Source of the DNA: Bradyrhizobium sp. AZCC 2262
Lineage (GTDB): Bacteria > Pseudomonadota > Alphaproteobacteria > Rhizobiales > Xanthobacteraceae
Assembly (NCBI RefSeq): GCF_036924535.1
Contig: NZ_JAZHRT010000001.1
Coordinates: forward strand, 4,402,001-4,466,000
Length of the DNA: 64,000 nt
Direction of reading: 5' to 3'
Below are positions 8,565 to 17,155 of the stretch, piece by piece. Both the position numbers and the translations under genes were made by a program. The notes under the pieces are model-generated. The model ran no database searches. It was not told the origin of the DNA and worked only from the letters and a program-made list of their open reading frames with translations. The number at the start of each line of letters is the position of its first letter. Positions within the stretch are counted from its first letter, which is position 1.

Positions 8565-8584
8565 AGGCTCGTCTAGGCTATTGA

Positions 8585-9520
8585 TCAGGACGCCTTCTTT
8601 TTACGCAATGCATCGACGAACTTGATCAATTCGATCGTGGCGTCCCAGTCCTTGGTCGTGGCCGGGTTGAAGCCCTTCTTCTGGCCGTCGGACAGGCGGT
8701 CGAACGCGGCCTTGTCCTTGGTCGGCGATTCCGTGAACGCCTTGGCAATCGCAGCCTTCAGGTCGGCCGGGAGGTCCGAATTATAGGCGTAGGGTCCGTT
8801 GATGATCGGGGCCGACTTGTGGATCATCCGGAAATCGTCCTTCTTCATCGCCGACCCGTCGGCGTTCTTCAGCATGCCCTTGTGCAGCATCTGGGCGAGC
8901 GTGGAATCATCGTCGTTGGTCCACTGATTGGCGGCGACGTCGACGGTGCCCTGCGACAGCGCCAGCATGGCGTTCTCATGGCTGCCGGTGAAGACGACCT
9001 TGCCGAAATACCCATCGGCGTCGGAGATGCCGAGCTTGTCGAGTTCGAAGCGCGGCACATTGTTGCCCGACGTCGAATTCGGATCGACCAGGCCGAGGTT
9101 CTTGCCCTTCAACTGATCGATATTCTTGTAAGCGCTCGACGCCTTGACGAAGAATACCGAGTAGTAGCCGGTCGAGCCGTCGGCATTGATGTCGTTGGCG
9201 AAGGCGTCGGTCTTGACGCCGGTCAGGCGGGCGCGGGCAAACGATGCCGAGCCGTAGCTGGCGATATGGATGTTGCCGGCGCGCTGGCCTTCGATCACGG
9301 CCGCGTAGTCGTTGGCAATGCGCAGCGTGACCTTCACGCCAAGCTCCTTGGAGAGATACGTGACGAATGGCGTCCAGCGCTCGGTAACGCCAGAGGCATT
9401 TTCGGCAGGCACCACGGCAAACGTCAGCTCCGGATATTTGCTCTTCCAATCCTGCGCCGAGGCGGAAGCGGTAAACGCCAGCGCGGCCGCGCTGGCAAGA
9501 ACGATACGACGAGTGATCAT
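8585..9520 (-). CDS. phnD: Phosphonate ABC transporter substrate-binding protein PhnD
   Basis: This periplasmic binding protein of 311 aa starts with a signal peptide (MITRRIVLASAAALAFTASA, cleavage probably after ASAQ-type residues near 22). The mature part contains the PhnD/SsuA-like features NDYAAVIEGQ, HIASYGSASF and DPNSTSGNN, the last being the loop that binds the phosphonate group. It lies between phnC and two phnE genes, completing a PhnCDEE importer, and is followed by a strong hairpin. Confidence 0.94.
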   Translation of the reverse strand: MITRRIVLASAAALAFTASASAQDWKSKYPELTFAVVPAENASGVTERWTPFVTYLSKELGVKVTLRIANDYAAVIEGQRAGNIHIASYGSASFARARLTGVKTDAFANDINADGSTGYYSVFFVKASSAYKNIDQLKGKNLGLVDPNSTSGNNVPRFELDKLGISDADGYFGKVVFTGSHENAMLALSQGTVDVAANQWTNDDDSTLAQMLHKGMLKNADGSAMKKDDFRMIHKSAPIINGPYAYNSDLPADLKAAIAKAFTESPTKDKAAFDRLSDGQKKGFNPATTKDWDATIELIKFVDALRKKKAS

Positions 9521-9598
9521 GGTCAGCCCTCTTGTTGTGGTTACGCCTCTTCGCCGATTGCAGGTTTGCAGCCGGCTACCCTGTACAGAAATGAAAAC

Positions 9599-10408
9599 TC
9601 AGGCCGCGGCGGCGGTGCCGAGCGCCGGAACGGCAGCATCGTCGGGCGCCGGCGCGGTGCCCATGACGTCGTTGGCTTCGAGATCGTAGAGTTCGCGCGC
9701 AATGTGATCCGTCAGCGTCTCGGGCGCACCGTCGAACACCACCCGCCCCGCTGCCATGCCGATCAGGCGGTCGCAGTAGTTCCGCGCCAGATCGAGCGAA
9801 TGCAGGTTGCAGATCACGGTGATGCCGAAATGCTTGTTGATGCGCAGCAGCGCATCCATAACGATCCGCGTGTTGCGGGGATCGAGCGAGGCGATCGGCT
9901 CGTCGGCGAGAATGATGTCGGGTTCCTGAACCAGCGCGCGGGCGATCGCGACGCGCTGCTGCTGGCCGCCGGAAAGCTGGTCGGCGCGCTGGGCGGCGAT
10001 AGCAGCCATATCGAACTGCTCCAGCGCCGACATCGCCAGCGCCCTGTCCTCTTGCGGCCAGAGCTGCGTCAGCGAGCGCCAGGACGGAATTTCCGCCAGC
10101 CGCCCCATCAGCACATTGGTGAGGACGTCGAGCCGGCCGACTAGATTGAATTGCTGAAAGATCATCGCGGAGCGCGCACGCCACTGCCGCAGATCCTTGC
10201 CGCGCAGTGCGGTCACGTCGACGCCTTCAAAGAGGATGCGTCCCTCCGATGGTTCGGCGAGACGGTTGATCATCCGAAGCAACGTGGACTTGCCGGCGCC
10301 GGACCGGCCGATGACGCCGACAAAGCTGCCGGGCTGAATCGAAAATGACGCATTATCCACCGCGGCTTTGGTGCCGAACCGGCACGTCAAACCTTCCACC
10401 ACCAGCAT
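9599..10408 (-). CDS. phnC: Phosphonate ABC transporter ATP-binding protein PhnC
   Basis: This 269-aa ABC ATPase has Walker [10 protein letters not shown] (about residues 34-42), Q-loop IFQQFNLV, signature [13 protein letters not shown], Walker [13 protein letters not shown] and an H-loop reading CNLHSLD, a common PhnC form. The start at 10408 ([12 protein letters not shown]) has GGAG six bases upstream and is preferred over an in-frame TTG four codons earlier. It heads the phnCDEE operon, and a Pho-box-like repeat lies about 50 bases upstream on the same strand. Confidence 0.93.
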   Translation of the reverse strand: MLVVEGLTCRFGTKAAVDNASFSIQPGSFVGVIGRSGAGKSTLLRMINRLAEPSEGRILFEGVDVTALRGKDLRQWRARSAMIFQQFNLVGRLDVLTNVLMGRLAEIPSWRSLTQLWPQEDRALAMSALEQFDMAAIAAQRADQLSGGQQQRVAIARALVQEPDIILADEPIASLDPRNTRIVMDALLRINKHFGITVICNLHSLDLARNYCDRLIGMAAGRVVFDGAPETLTDHIARELYDLEANDVMGTAPAPDDAAVPALGTAAAA

Positions 10409-10454
10409 GCAATGCTCCAACTGCGCAAACGTAGACCATCGCTAACGGCAGGGT

Positions 10455-10472
10455 TTAACAGTTGTGTGACAC
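10455..10472 (-). promoter_or_regulatory. Putative Pho box upstream of phnC
   Basis: On the minus strand the sequence reads GTGTCAC-ACAA-CTGTTAA, two CTGTCAT-like units 11 bases apart with two mismatches each. It lies 47-64 bases upstream of the phnC start, the usual location for PhoB activation of phnCDE in rhizobia. Confidence 0.45.
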
Positions 10473-10510
10473 CGGTGCTGCGGTGCGGCGATCGTCCACA
10501 CCCATGGCGA

Positions 10511-10539
10511 CCGTCACGCGTCCGTCATGACACTGTCAT
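10511..10539 (+). promoter_or_regulatory. Triple Pho-box repeat upstream of the second phosphonate operon
   Basis: Three seven-base units CCGTCAC, CCGTCAT and CTGTCAT follow each other at exact 11-base spacing, and the last is the perfect PhoB half-site. The array points toward the plus-strand acetyltransferase-phnM-DUF1045 genes, about 75 bases before their preferred start. This also argues that the ATG at 10527, which falls inside the array, is not the true start. Confidence 0.7.
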
Positions 10540-10613
10540 CAAGCGCATCGAAGACGAGCGCGCATCCCCTCGACCTTCCCCTGTTGCTGATGGACGCGCA
10601 GATGGCCGGCAAA

Positions 10614-11267
10614 ATGCTTTCCACCGAAACGACGATCGACCCCAGCGCATCTGTGCGGGAGAGCAAGCTCGGCGCCTACACCGAGGTCGGGGCTCGCACC
10701 ATTCTGCTCGAGGTCACGATGGCCGATTACTCCTACGTCGTGAACGACGCGCAGATCACCTACACCACGATCGGAAAATTCTGTTCGGTCGCGGCCATGA
10801 CGCGGATCAATCCGGGCAATCATCCGATGCACCGGGCCTCACAGGCGCATTTCACCTATCGCGCCAGCAGTTATTTTCCGGGCGAGAGCGATGATGCCGA
10901 CTTCTTTGCATGGCGGCGCGAGCATCATGTCCGCATCGGCCATGACGTCTGGATCGGCCACGGCGCGGTCATTCTGCCCGGCCGCTCGATCGGCACCGGC
11001 GCCGTGGTCGCTGCCGGCGCGATCGTGACCAAGGACGTTCCCGCCTACACGATCGTGGGCGGTAACCCGGCGCGGCCACTCAAGCGGCGGTTTCCCGAAT
11101 CCATCGCCGGCCGGCTCGCGCAGCTCGCATGGTGGGACTGGGACCATGAGACGCTTCGCCGCGCCCTGCCCGATTTCCGCAAGCTCGATGTCGAGGGCTT
11201 TCTCGAAAAATACGAATCGGCCGAAGTATCCGGCTATCCGCAATTCAACCAGAGTGCCGCATCGTGA
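10614..11267 (+). CDS. Phosphonate-metabolism transferase, hexapeptide-repeat (LbetaH) family
   Basis: The protein (217 aa from 10614) is a left-handed beta-helix acyltransferase: imperfect hexapeptide repeats run from about [10 protein letters not shown] through [18 protein letters not shown] and [28 protein letters not shown]. It belongs to the phosphonate-associated hexapeptide transferase family seen beside C-P lyase genes. The acceptor is unknown; aminoalkylphosphonate N-acetylation, as done by PhnO elsewhere, is an inference. Upstream in-frame ATGs at 10527, 10590 and 10602 exist, but the first lies inside the Pho-box array. It overlaps the next gene by four bases. Confidence 0.85.
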   Translation: MLSTETTIDPSASVRESKLGAYTEVGARTILLEVTMADYSYVVNDAQITYTTIGKFCSVAAMTRINPGNHPMHRASQAHFTYRASSYFPGESDDADFFAWRREHHVRIGHDVWIGHGAVILPGRSIGTGAVVAAGAIVTKDVPAYTIVGGNPARPLKRRFPESIAGRLAQLAWWDWDHETLRRALPDFRKLDVEGFLEKYESAEVSGYPQFNQSAAS

Positions 11268-12457
11268 CCGAATCGTTCATCGAAGGTGGCCGGGCCCTGC
11301 TCGGCAACGAAATCGTCGAGACCTCGCTGCGGATCGCCGGCCGCGAGATCGTCGCCATGGGTACGGACAACAACCACAGCTCGCCCGGCATCGATGCCGT
11401 CGGCTTGCTGGTTCTGCCGGGCATTGTCGACCTGCATGGCGATGCCTTCGAGCGGCAGATGATGCCGCGCCCCGGCGTCGATTTTCCGATCGATGTGGCG
11501 CTCGTTGACAGCGACCGGCAGGCGGTCAGCAACGGGATCACGACCGTCTATCATGCCACGACCTGGTCGTGGGAGCCCGGCCTGCGCGGCGCCGACAATG
11601 CCAGGCGCTTGCTGGAAGCAATCGAGCAGTTGCGGCCGCAACTCGCCGCCGACACCCGCTTCCATTTGCGCCACGAAACCTACAATCTCGACGCGGAAAG
11701 CGAAATAATCGACTGGCTGTCGGAAGGACGCGTCGACCTGTTCGCGTTCAACGACCACATTGACTCGACCGTCGCCAACCTCGCCAAGCCACAGAGGCGC
11801 AGCCGAATGGTTGAGCGCACGGGTCTCACGAACGAGGCGTTCGATCGCCTGGTGGAAAGTGTGGTCTCCCGCAGCCACGACGTACCGGCGTCGATCAGCC
11901 GGCTGGCGCAAGCGGCGCGCGCGGCTGATGTCCGGATGCTCTCGCATGACGACGAGAGCCCGGCGATGCGACAGGCCTTTCGTGCGCAGGGTGTTGCCAT
12001 CGCCGAATTTCCGGTCAACGAGGAAACCACCCGGGAGGCAGCCGAAGCCGGCGACTTCATCGTGTTCGGCGCACCCAATGTCGTGCGCGGCGGCAGCCAC
12101 ACCGGCTGGACCAAGGCCTCCGACATGATCGCCAAGGGCCTGTGTTCGGTGCTGGCGTCAGACTATTACTATCCGGCGCCGCTGCTGGCGGCCTTCCGGC
12201 TCGCAGCCGACGGGGTGCTGCCGCTGGCCGAGGCGTGGCAATTGATCTCGTCAGCGCCAGCGCGCGCTGCCGGCCTCGCCGATCGTGGCCTGCTCGCCGC
12301 GGGACAGCGGGCCGACATCATTCTCGTCGATGACACGGTGCCGTTGCGCCCGCGGGTCGTCGCGGTCATTGCAGCGGGACGTCTCGTGCATCTGACGGAG
12401 GCGAATCGCCTCGTCCATTCGTCCACAGCATCACGCAAGGCAGTTGCAGCCGCGTAA
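11264..12457 (+). CDS. phnM: Second PhnM-type phosphonate amidohydrolase (HGDAFER subtype)
   Basis: This 397-aa amidohydrolase starts at a GTG overlapping the preceding stop (GTGA). The metal motif is [11 protein letters not shown] at about residues 56-66, unlike the HTDHLE of the operon phnM, while the later blocks [16 protein letters not shown] and [18 protein letters not shown] keep the PhnM pattern. Family annotation is alpha-D-ribose 1-methylphosphonate 5-triphosphate diphosphatase. Having two dissimilar PhnMs suggests different substrates or different induction conditions; which triphosphate it uses cannot be read from sequence. Confidence 0.85.
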   Translation: MTESFIEGGRALLGNEIVETSLRIAGREIVAMGTDNNHSSPGIDAVGLLVLPGIVDLHGDAFERQMMPRPGVDFPIDVALVDSDRQAVSNGITTVYHATTWSWEPGLRGADNARRLLEAIEQLRPQLAADTRFHLRHETYNLDAESEIIDWLSEGRVDLFAFNDHIDSTVANLAKPQRRSRMVERTGLTNEAFDRLVESVVSRSHDVPASISRLAQAARAADVRMLSHDDESPAMRQAFRAQGVAIAEFPVNEETTREAAEAGDFIVFGAPNVVRGGSHTGWTKASDMIAKGLCSVLASDYYYPAPLLAAFRLAADGVLPLAEAWQLISSAPARAAGLADRGLLAAGQRADIILVDDTVPLRPRVVAVIAAGRLVHLTEANRLVHSSTASRKAVAAA

Positions 12458-12477
12458 GGCGGCCCTATTCTGGCGCA

Positions 12478-13176
12478 ATGGCAAATTACCCCCGTTACGC
12501 AATCTATTACACCGCCGCGGCGGGCAGCGCGCTCGACCGGTTCGGCGCGACCCTGCTCGGCTACGATGCCCATGGCGGCGACGACGTGCCTTTTCCGGAT
12601 GGCATGATTCAGACAATTCCGGACTGGCGCGATCTGACGCATGACCCGCGCAAATACGGCTTTCACGCCACGCTGAAGGCGCCGATGGCGCTGGCTGACG
12701 GCAAGGCCGCGACACAGCTTGCCGCGGCATGCGAGTTGTTCGCCGATCTCGCCCGGCCTGTGCCGGTAATCCAGCCGGTCGTCGATTCGATCAGCGGATT
12801 CATCGCGGTGATTCCGGCCGAACCATCGGCAGAACTCGAACTGCTCGCCGCCGAAGCGACCAAGGCATTCGATCCGTTCCGTGCCCCCATTAGCCCGGAA
12901 GATCGCGCACGGCGCAATCCCGACAAGCTGACGCCGCAGCAGCGCGACTATCTCGACCGCTGGGGCTACCCTTACGTCTTCGAAGAGTTTCGCTTCCACA
13001 TGACGCTGACGGGACGGCTTCCCGCAGAACGGCGCGAGCCGGTTGTAGCGATGCTGCGCGAGAGGTTTGCGGCAACGGGCATCGGGCCGCTCGCGATCGA
13101 CGCGATTGCCCTATGCCGCCAGGACAATCCGAATTCGCGGTTTCGGATCATTGGCCGCTGGCCACTGCAGGTATGA
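12478..13176 (+). CDS. DUF1045 phosphonate-operon protein, 2H phosphoesterase-like
   Basis: The 232-aa protein belongs to the DUF1045 family of phosphonate operons. It shows two H-x-T motifs, YGFHATLK (His63, Thr65) and RFHMTLTG (His174, Thr176), the hallmark of the 2H phosphoesterase fold that opens cyclic phosphates. The C-P lyase product is a 1,2-cyclic phosphate that PhnP opens in E. coli; no phnP is visible in this window, so a PhnP-like role is an attractive inference, though phnP could lie beyond the left edge. It starts 20 bases after the second phnM, in the same direction. Confidence 0.85.
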   Translation: MANYPRYAIYYTAAAGSALDRFGATLLGYDAHGGDDVPFPDGMIQTIPDWRDLTHDPRKYGFHATLKAPMALADGKAATQLAAACELFADLARPVPVIQPVVDSISGFIAVIPAEPSAELELLAAEATKAFDPFRAPISPEDRARRNPDKLTPQQRDYLDRWGYPYVFEEFRFHMTLTGRLPAERREPVVAMLRERFAATGIGPLAIDAIALCRQDNPNSRFRIIGRWPLQV

Positions 13177-13282
13177 CGGGCCGGCGGGCCAGACTCAAAA
13201 TCGCGAAAACAACCCCATGCAAAGTAGAATGGGACACGAATTGGTCCGTCGTCACGGCCCAACCTGATTTCATCCTGCCCTA

Positions 13283-13304
13283 GAGCGGGATGAATTTAGG
13301 TTGA
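13283..13304. repeat. IS630 left terminal inverted repeat
   Basis: GAGCGGGATGAATTTAGG... at the left end pairs with the complement of 14307-14328, with mismatches only at a single inner G/T position and at two adjacent positions in the middle. The transposase stop codon at 13296 lies within it. Confidence 0.85.
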
Positions 13305-14239
13305 GGCGTATCCCGCGTTTTCGAAGTAGTTGGCACATTCGTTTGGCATGAAGGCTGTGAGCGCCTGACCGATTGCGGCCCAGACGGCCTCGACGGTTCG
13401 TGCGGCGGCTTTGCGCAGCAGGTGCTTGAGCTTGGCGAAGACCTGCTCGATAGGATTCAGATCGGGTGAATATTTCGGCAGAAAGAAGAGCTTTGCGCCA
13501 ACCGAGCGGATGAGAGCTCGCACGGCTTTACCTTTGTGGCTGCCGAGATTGTCCATGATGACGATGTCACCGGGCTGCAGGGTCGGGAGGAGAACTTTCT
13601 CGACGTAAATTGTGAAGCTCTCACCGTCGATCGGGCCATCGAGAACCCATGGTGCTTCGATCCGATCGTAGCGCAATGCGGCCAGGAAGGTTGTGGTCTT
13701 CCAGTGGCCGTGCGGGACTTTGGCTGTGAGCCTGGTGCCGCACGGCGCCCAGCCCCGCAAGGTGGCCATGTTGGTCTTGGTCCAGGTCTCGTCGATGAAG
13801 ACCAGGCGCTCAGGATCGATCTGGCCCTGATACTTCTGCCATTGCGCGCCGGCGGGCGACGTCAGGACGGTCGCGTTCGCTGGCGACCACGGTTTTTTTT
13901 GAAGCTTAGATTCTCGGCGTGGACGAACTCCCACACCGACCGATAGTCGACCTTCAGCCCACGCTCGGCAAGTTCGGCCACCAGTCCGCGCAAGGTGAAG
14001 TCCCTTGCCTTGGTGCGCTCCAGCAACCAATCACGGTACTTTCCCGAAATCTTCTTCGGCTTGTGCCCACCCATCTGGCCCGGCGCAACGCTGCCGGTCT
14101 CTCGGAAGCGCCGGACCCAGAGAATGGCCGTGTTGACGCCCACCCCAAATTGCGCCGCCGCCCGGTGGCAAGACAGACCACCCGGATCGACTGCCGCAAC
14201 CACCCGCTCACGAAGATCCATCGAATAAGGTTTGCCCAT
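13296..14239 (-). CDS. IS630-family transposase, made by a -1 frameshift between OrfA and OrfB
   Basis: OrfA (13862-14239, 125 aa) supplies the helix-turn-helix DNA-binding part, with MDLRERVVAAVD and GVGVNTAILWVRRF. OrfB, in the -1 frame, holds the DDE catalytic core: FIDETW (first Asp), IMDNLGSHKG (second Asp) and SPDLNPIEQ (Glu). The frames meet at a run of eight adenines (13893-13900 on the minus strand, A-AAA-AAA slippery type). A -1 slip there joins them into a protein of about 314 aa, the usual IS630 length. Both halves are open and the catalytic residues are present, so the frame change is programmed rather than a mutation. Confidence 0.88.
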
Positions 14240-14306
14240 CCATGCTGACCTCCTCCAGCCAGCATGTTGAATCAGAGCCGCACCGATTTGGGAATCCCAA
14301 ATCGAA

Positions 14307-14328
14307 TCAACCTAACCTCATACCGCTC
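14307..14328. repeat. IS630 right terminal inverted repeat
   Basis: Read on the minus strand it begins GAGCGGTATGAGGTTAGG, matching the left repeat at 19 of 22 positions. The flanking TA (14329-14330) together with the first base of the repeat forms the TAG stop codon of gguB. Confidence 0.85.
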
Positions 14329-15509
14329 TAGCGCCGCTGGTTGTAGACGTCGAGGCAGACGGCACCGAGCAGCACCAGCCCCTTGATCACCTGCTGGTAG
14401 TCGATGCCGATGCCGAGAATGGACATGCCGTTGTTCATGACCCCCATGATCATGGCCCCGATCACCGCGCCGCCGACCCGGCCGACGCCGCCATAGGCGG
14501 ACGCGCCGCCGATAAAGCAGGCCGCGATGACGTCGAGCTCGAAGCCGGCGCCGGCCTTCGGCGTCGCGGTATTGAGCCGCGCGGCGAACACGAGGCCGGC
14601 GAGCGCCGCCAGCACCCCCATGTTGACGAAGGTCAGAAACGTCAGCCGCTCGGTCTTGATGCCGGACAGGCTCGCAGCCCTGGCGTTGCCGCCGATGGCA
14701 TAGATATGACGGCCGATCACGGTGCGGGTGGTGACGAAGCCATAGAGCGCGATCAGCGCGGTCATGATCACCAGCACGTTGGGCAGGCCGCGATGCGAGG
14801 CGATCAGGCCGGCGAAGAACACGATCGCGGCGAACAGCACCGCGCTCTTGGCGACGAAGAAGCCAAACGGCTCGACCTCGATGCCGTGCGAGGCCTGCCG
14901 CGCCCGGCTCTTGGCGCTGGTATAGACCAGGGCCACCGCCAAGACGGCCCCGATCAACAACGAGGTGGGATAGAGCGTGCCGGCGCTGGGAAACAATTCG
15001 GGGATGAAGCCCGAGGACAGTTTCTGGAAGGTCGGCGGAAACGGTCCGACCGACTGTCCCTGCAGGATGGCGAGCGCCAGTCCCTTGAACACCAGCATGC
15101 CGGCCAGCGTCACGATAAAGGACGGTATCTTGAAATAGGCGACCCAGTAGCCCTGCGCGGCGCCGATCAGGGCGCCAACCAGCAGGCAAACGACGAAGGC
15201 CAGCGGATAGGCAATGTGATAGCGCACCATCAGCACCGCCGCGACGGCGCCGACAAAGCCCGCGACCGAGCCCACGGACAGGTCGATATGGCCGGTGACA
15301 ATGATCAGCAGCATGCCGAGCGCCATGATCACGATGTAGCTGTTCTGCAGCACCAGATTGGTCAGGTTCAGCGGCTGCAGCAGCGTACCGTCGGTCATGA
15401 CCTGGAAGAACAGCATGATCGCAAACAGCGACAGCAGCATGCCGTAGTTGCGCAGATTGTTCTTGATGAAGCCGGCGTGCCCGGGCAGCGCAACCGCCTT
15501 GTCGGTCAT
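14328..15509 (-). CDS. gguB: Sugar ABC transporter permease GguB
   Basis: This inner-membrane permease (393 aa) of the ribose/xylose class has many hydrophobic segments and the family motif IIVTGHIDLSVGSVAGFVGA around residue 70, plus IGGNARAASLSGIKTERLTF and ACFIGGASAYGGVGRVGGAVIG. With GguA and ChvE upstream it forms the multiple sugar importer (arabinose, galactose, xylose, glucose in relatives). An IS630 copy has inserted into its stop codon but regenerates TAG, so the protein sequence is unchanged; anything cotranscribed downstream would now be separated. Confidence 0.92.
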   Translation of the reverse strand: MTDKAVALPGHAGFIKNNLRNYGMLLSLFAIMLFFQVMTDGTLLQPLNLTNLVLQNSYIVIMALGMLLIIVTGHIDLSVGSVAGFVGAVAAVLMVRYHIAYPLAFVVCLLVGALIGAAQGYWVAYFKIPSFIVTLAGMLVFKGLALAILQGQSVGPFPPTFQKLSSGFIPELFPSAGTLYPTSLLIGAVLAVALVYTSAKSRARQASHGIEVEPFGFFVAKSAVLFAAIVFFAGLIASHRGLPNVLVIMTALIALYGFVTTRTVIGRHIYAIGGNARAASLSGIKTERLTFLTFVNMGVLAALAGLVFAARLNTATPKAGAGFELDVIAACFIGGASAYGGVGRVGGAVIGAMIMGVMNNGMSILGIGIDYQQVIKGLVLLGAVCLDVYNQRR

Positions 15510-17068
15510 GGCCGCAAATCTCCCTGAAGTACCTTCTTGTCCATTTGCTTGTTGCGCATGATGGCGCGCATGATCCTTTCCTGGGTGGCCTCGGCGGCGG
15601 TGAATTCTCCGACGAAGGCGCCGTCATTCATCACGCAGATGCGGTCGCAGACGCCGAGCAGTTCCGGCATTTCCGACGAGATCATCACCACCCCCTTGCC
15701 GGCCTCGGCAAGCTCGTTGATGATACAGTAGATTTCGTATTTTGCCCCGACATCGATGCCGCGCGTAGGCTCGTCGAGGAATAATACTTTCGGATCGGTC
15801 ATCAGCCATTTCGACAGCACCACCTTCTGCTGGTTGCCGCCGGAGAGCTGGCCGGTCTCCTGATAGACGTCGGAACAGCGGATCCGCATCCGGTTGCGGT
15901 AATCGCTCGCAACGCGCAATTCGGACATGTCGTCGATCATGCCCTGCCGCGCCACGCGGCCGAGACTTGCCAGCGTGATGTTCTTGCGGACGTCGCTGTC
16001 CAGGATCAGGCCGAGTTGCTTGCGATCCTCGGTGACGTAAGCGAGGCCGGCATCGATCGCCGTCGCCACGCTCGACAGGTTGACTTCCCTTCCATCGAGC
16101 CAGACGCGGCCGCTGATCCGGTCTCCCCAGGCGCGACCGAACAGGCTCATGGCGAATTCGGTGCGGCCGGCGCCCATCAGGCCGGCGATTCCGACCACTT
16201 CGCCGCGCCGGACCTCAAAATTCACGCCCTTGATGACACGGCGTTCCCTGTGCTGCGGATGATGCACCGTCCAGTCCTGCACAGCGAAGACAGGTTCGCC
16301 GATCGTGGCTGTGCGTTGCGGAAAGCGGTGGGCAAGGTCGCGATCGACCATGCTGCGGATGATTCGGTCCTCTTCCACCGGCTCGGTCCGGCAATCGATG
16401 CTGTCAACGGTGCGGCCATCGCGCAGCACCGTGATCCGGTCGGCGACGCGGGCGACCTCCGACAATTTGTGCGAGATCAGGATCGAGGCGATGCCCTGGG
16501 CGCGGAATGAAAGCAGGCGATCCAGCAGTGCCGCGCTGTCATTCTCGTTCAGGCTGGCGGTCGGCTCGTCGAGAATCAGCAATCGCACCCTCTTGGACAA
16601 GGCCTTGGCGATCTCGACCAATTGCTGCTTGCCGACGCCAAGGTCCGTCACCAGCGTATCGGGCATCTCGGTAAGGCCGACCTGGGCGAGCAGTTCCTGG
16701 GTCCGGCAGTAGACCGTGTCGCGGTCGATCACGCCAAGACGCGAGGGCGGATGAGACAGAAAAATGTTCTCCGCGATCGACATCAGCGGAATCAGCGCCA
16801 GCTCCTGATGGATGATGATGATGCCCAGCGCCTCGGAATCATTGACGTCGCGAAAGCGCCGCTCCTCGCCGTCGAAGATGATGCTGCCTTCGTAGTCGCC
16901 GAAGGGATAGACGCCGCTGAGAACCTTCATCAGGGTCGACTTGCCGGCGCCGTTCTCGCCGACCAGCGCATGGATCTGCCCCGCCTCCACCGTGAAGTTG
17001 ACGTCGCGCAGGGCCTGAACCCCAGAAAAGCTCTTGCTTACGCCGCGCATTTCGAGAATTGCGGTCAT
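15506..17068 (-). CDS. gguA: Sugar ABC transporter ATP-binding protein GguA
   Basis: This 520-aa protein carries two ABC domains, as in all ribose/xylose-type importers. The N-terminal half has Walker A GENGAGKST, signature LGVGKQQ (degenerate, usual for these proteins) and LLILDEPTASL; the C-terminal half has GLMGAGRTEFAMS in place of a canonical P-loop, LSGGNQQK and VLFLDEPTRGIDVG. The start at 17068 (MTAILEMRGVSKSF) is preferred to an in-frame codon nine residues upstream. It overlaps gguB by four bases. Confidence 0.92.
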   Translation of the reverse strand: MTAILEMRGVSKSFSGVQALRDVNFTVEAGQIHALVGENGAGKSTLMKVLSGVYPFGDYEGSIIFDGEERRFRDVNDSEALGIIIIHQELALIPLMSIAENIFLSHPPSRLGVIDRDTVYCRTQELLAQVGLTEMPDTLVTDLGVGKQQLVEIAKALSKRVRLLILDEPTASLNENDSAALLDRLLSFRAQGIASILISHKLSEVARVADRITVLRDGRTVDSIDCRTEPVEEDRIIRSMVDRDLAHRFPQRTATIGEPVFAVQDWTVHHPQHRERRVIKGVNFEVRRGEVVGIAGLMGAGRTEFAMSLFGRAWGDRISGRVWLDGREVNLSSVATAIDAGLAYVTEDRKQLGLILDSDVRKNITLASLGRVARQGMIDDMSELRVASDYRNRMRIRCSDVYQETGQLSGGNQQKVVLSKWLMTDPKVLFLDEPTRGIDVGAKYEIYCIINELAEAGKGVVMISSEMPELLGVCDRICVMNDGAFVGEFTAAEATQERIMRAIMRNKQMDKKVLQGDLRP

Positions 17069-17118
17069 TGCGCCATCACGTCCATTGTCCGTCAACCCAA
17101 TCGTACACCCGACAGGCA

Positions 17119-17144
17119 GCGGCGCCGGCGTTCGCCGGCGCCGC
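17119..17144 (-). terminator. Strong hairpin between chvE and gguA
   Basis: GCGGCGCCGGC pairs perfectly with GCCGGCGCCGC around the loop GTTC, an 11-bp GC-only stem located a few bases after the chvE stop. No T-run follows, so it is more likely a 3'-end stabiliser or partial attenuator than a complete terminator. Confidence 0.7.
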
Positions 17145-17155
17145 CGCCATTTGCC

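Larger units (their letters stand above)
13283..14328 (-). mobile_element. IS630-family insertion sequence inserted at a TA in the gguB stop codon
   Basis: The element is about 1046 bases, bounded by TA dinucleotides (13281-13282 and 14329-14330), the target duplication expected for IS630/Tc1-type transposition. The terminal inverted repeats match at 19 of 22 positions, and one frameshift-encoded transposase fills the interior. An inner palindrome near 14284-14302 lies close to the right end. Both ends and all catalytic residues look intact, so it may still be active. Confidence 0.9.

Noticed and set aside
10527..10613. Longer N terminus for the hexapeptide transferase
   Set aside because: The start at 10527 lies inside the Pho-box array and the extra residues show no family pattern.
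13296..14239. IS630 transposase as a broken pseudogene
   Set aside because: The frame change sits on an A8 slippery run and all DDE residues are intact, fitting programmed frameshifting.
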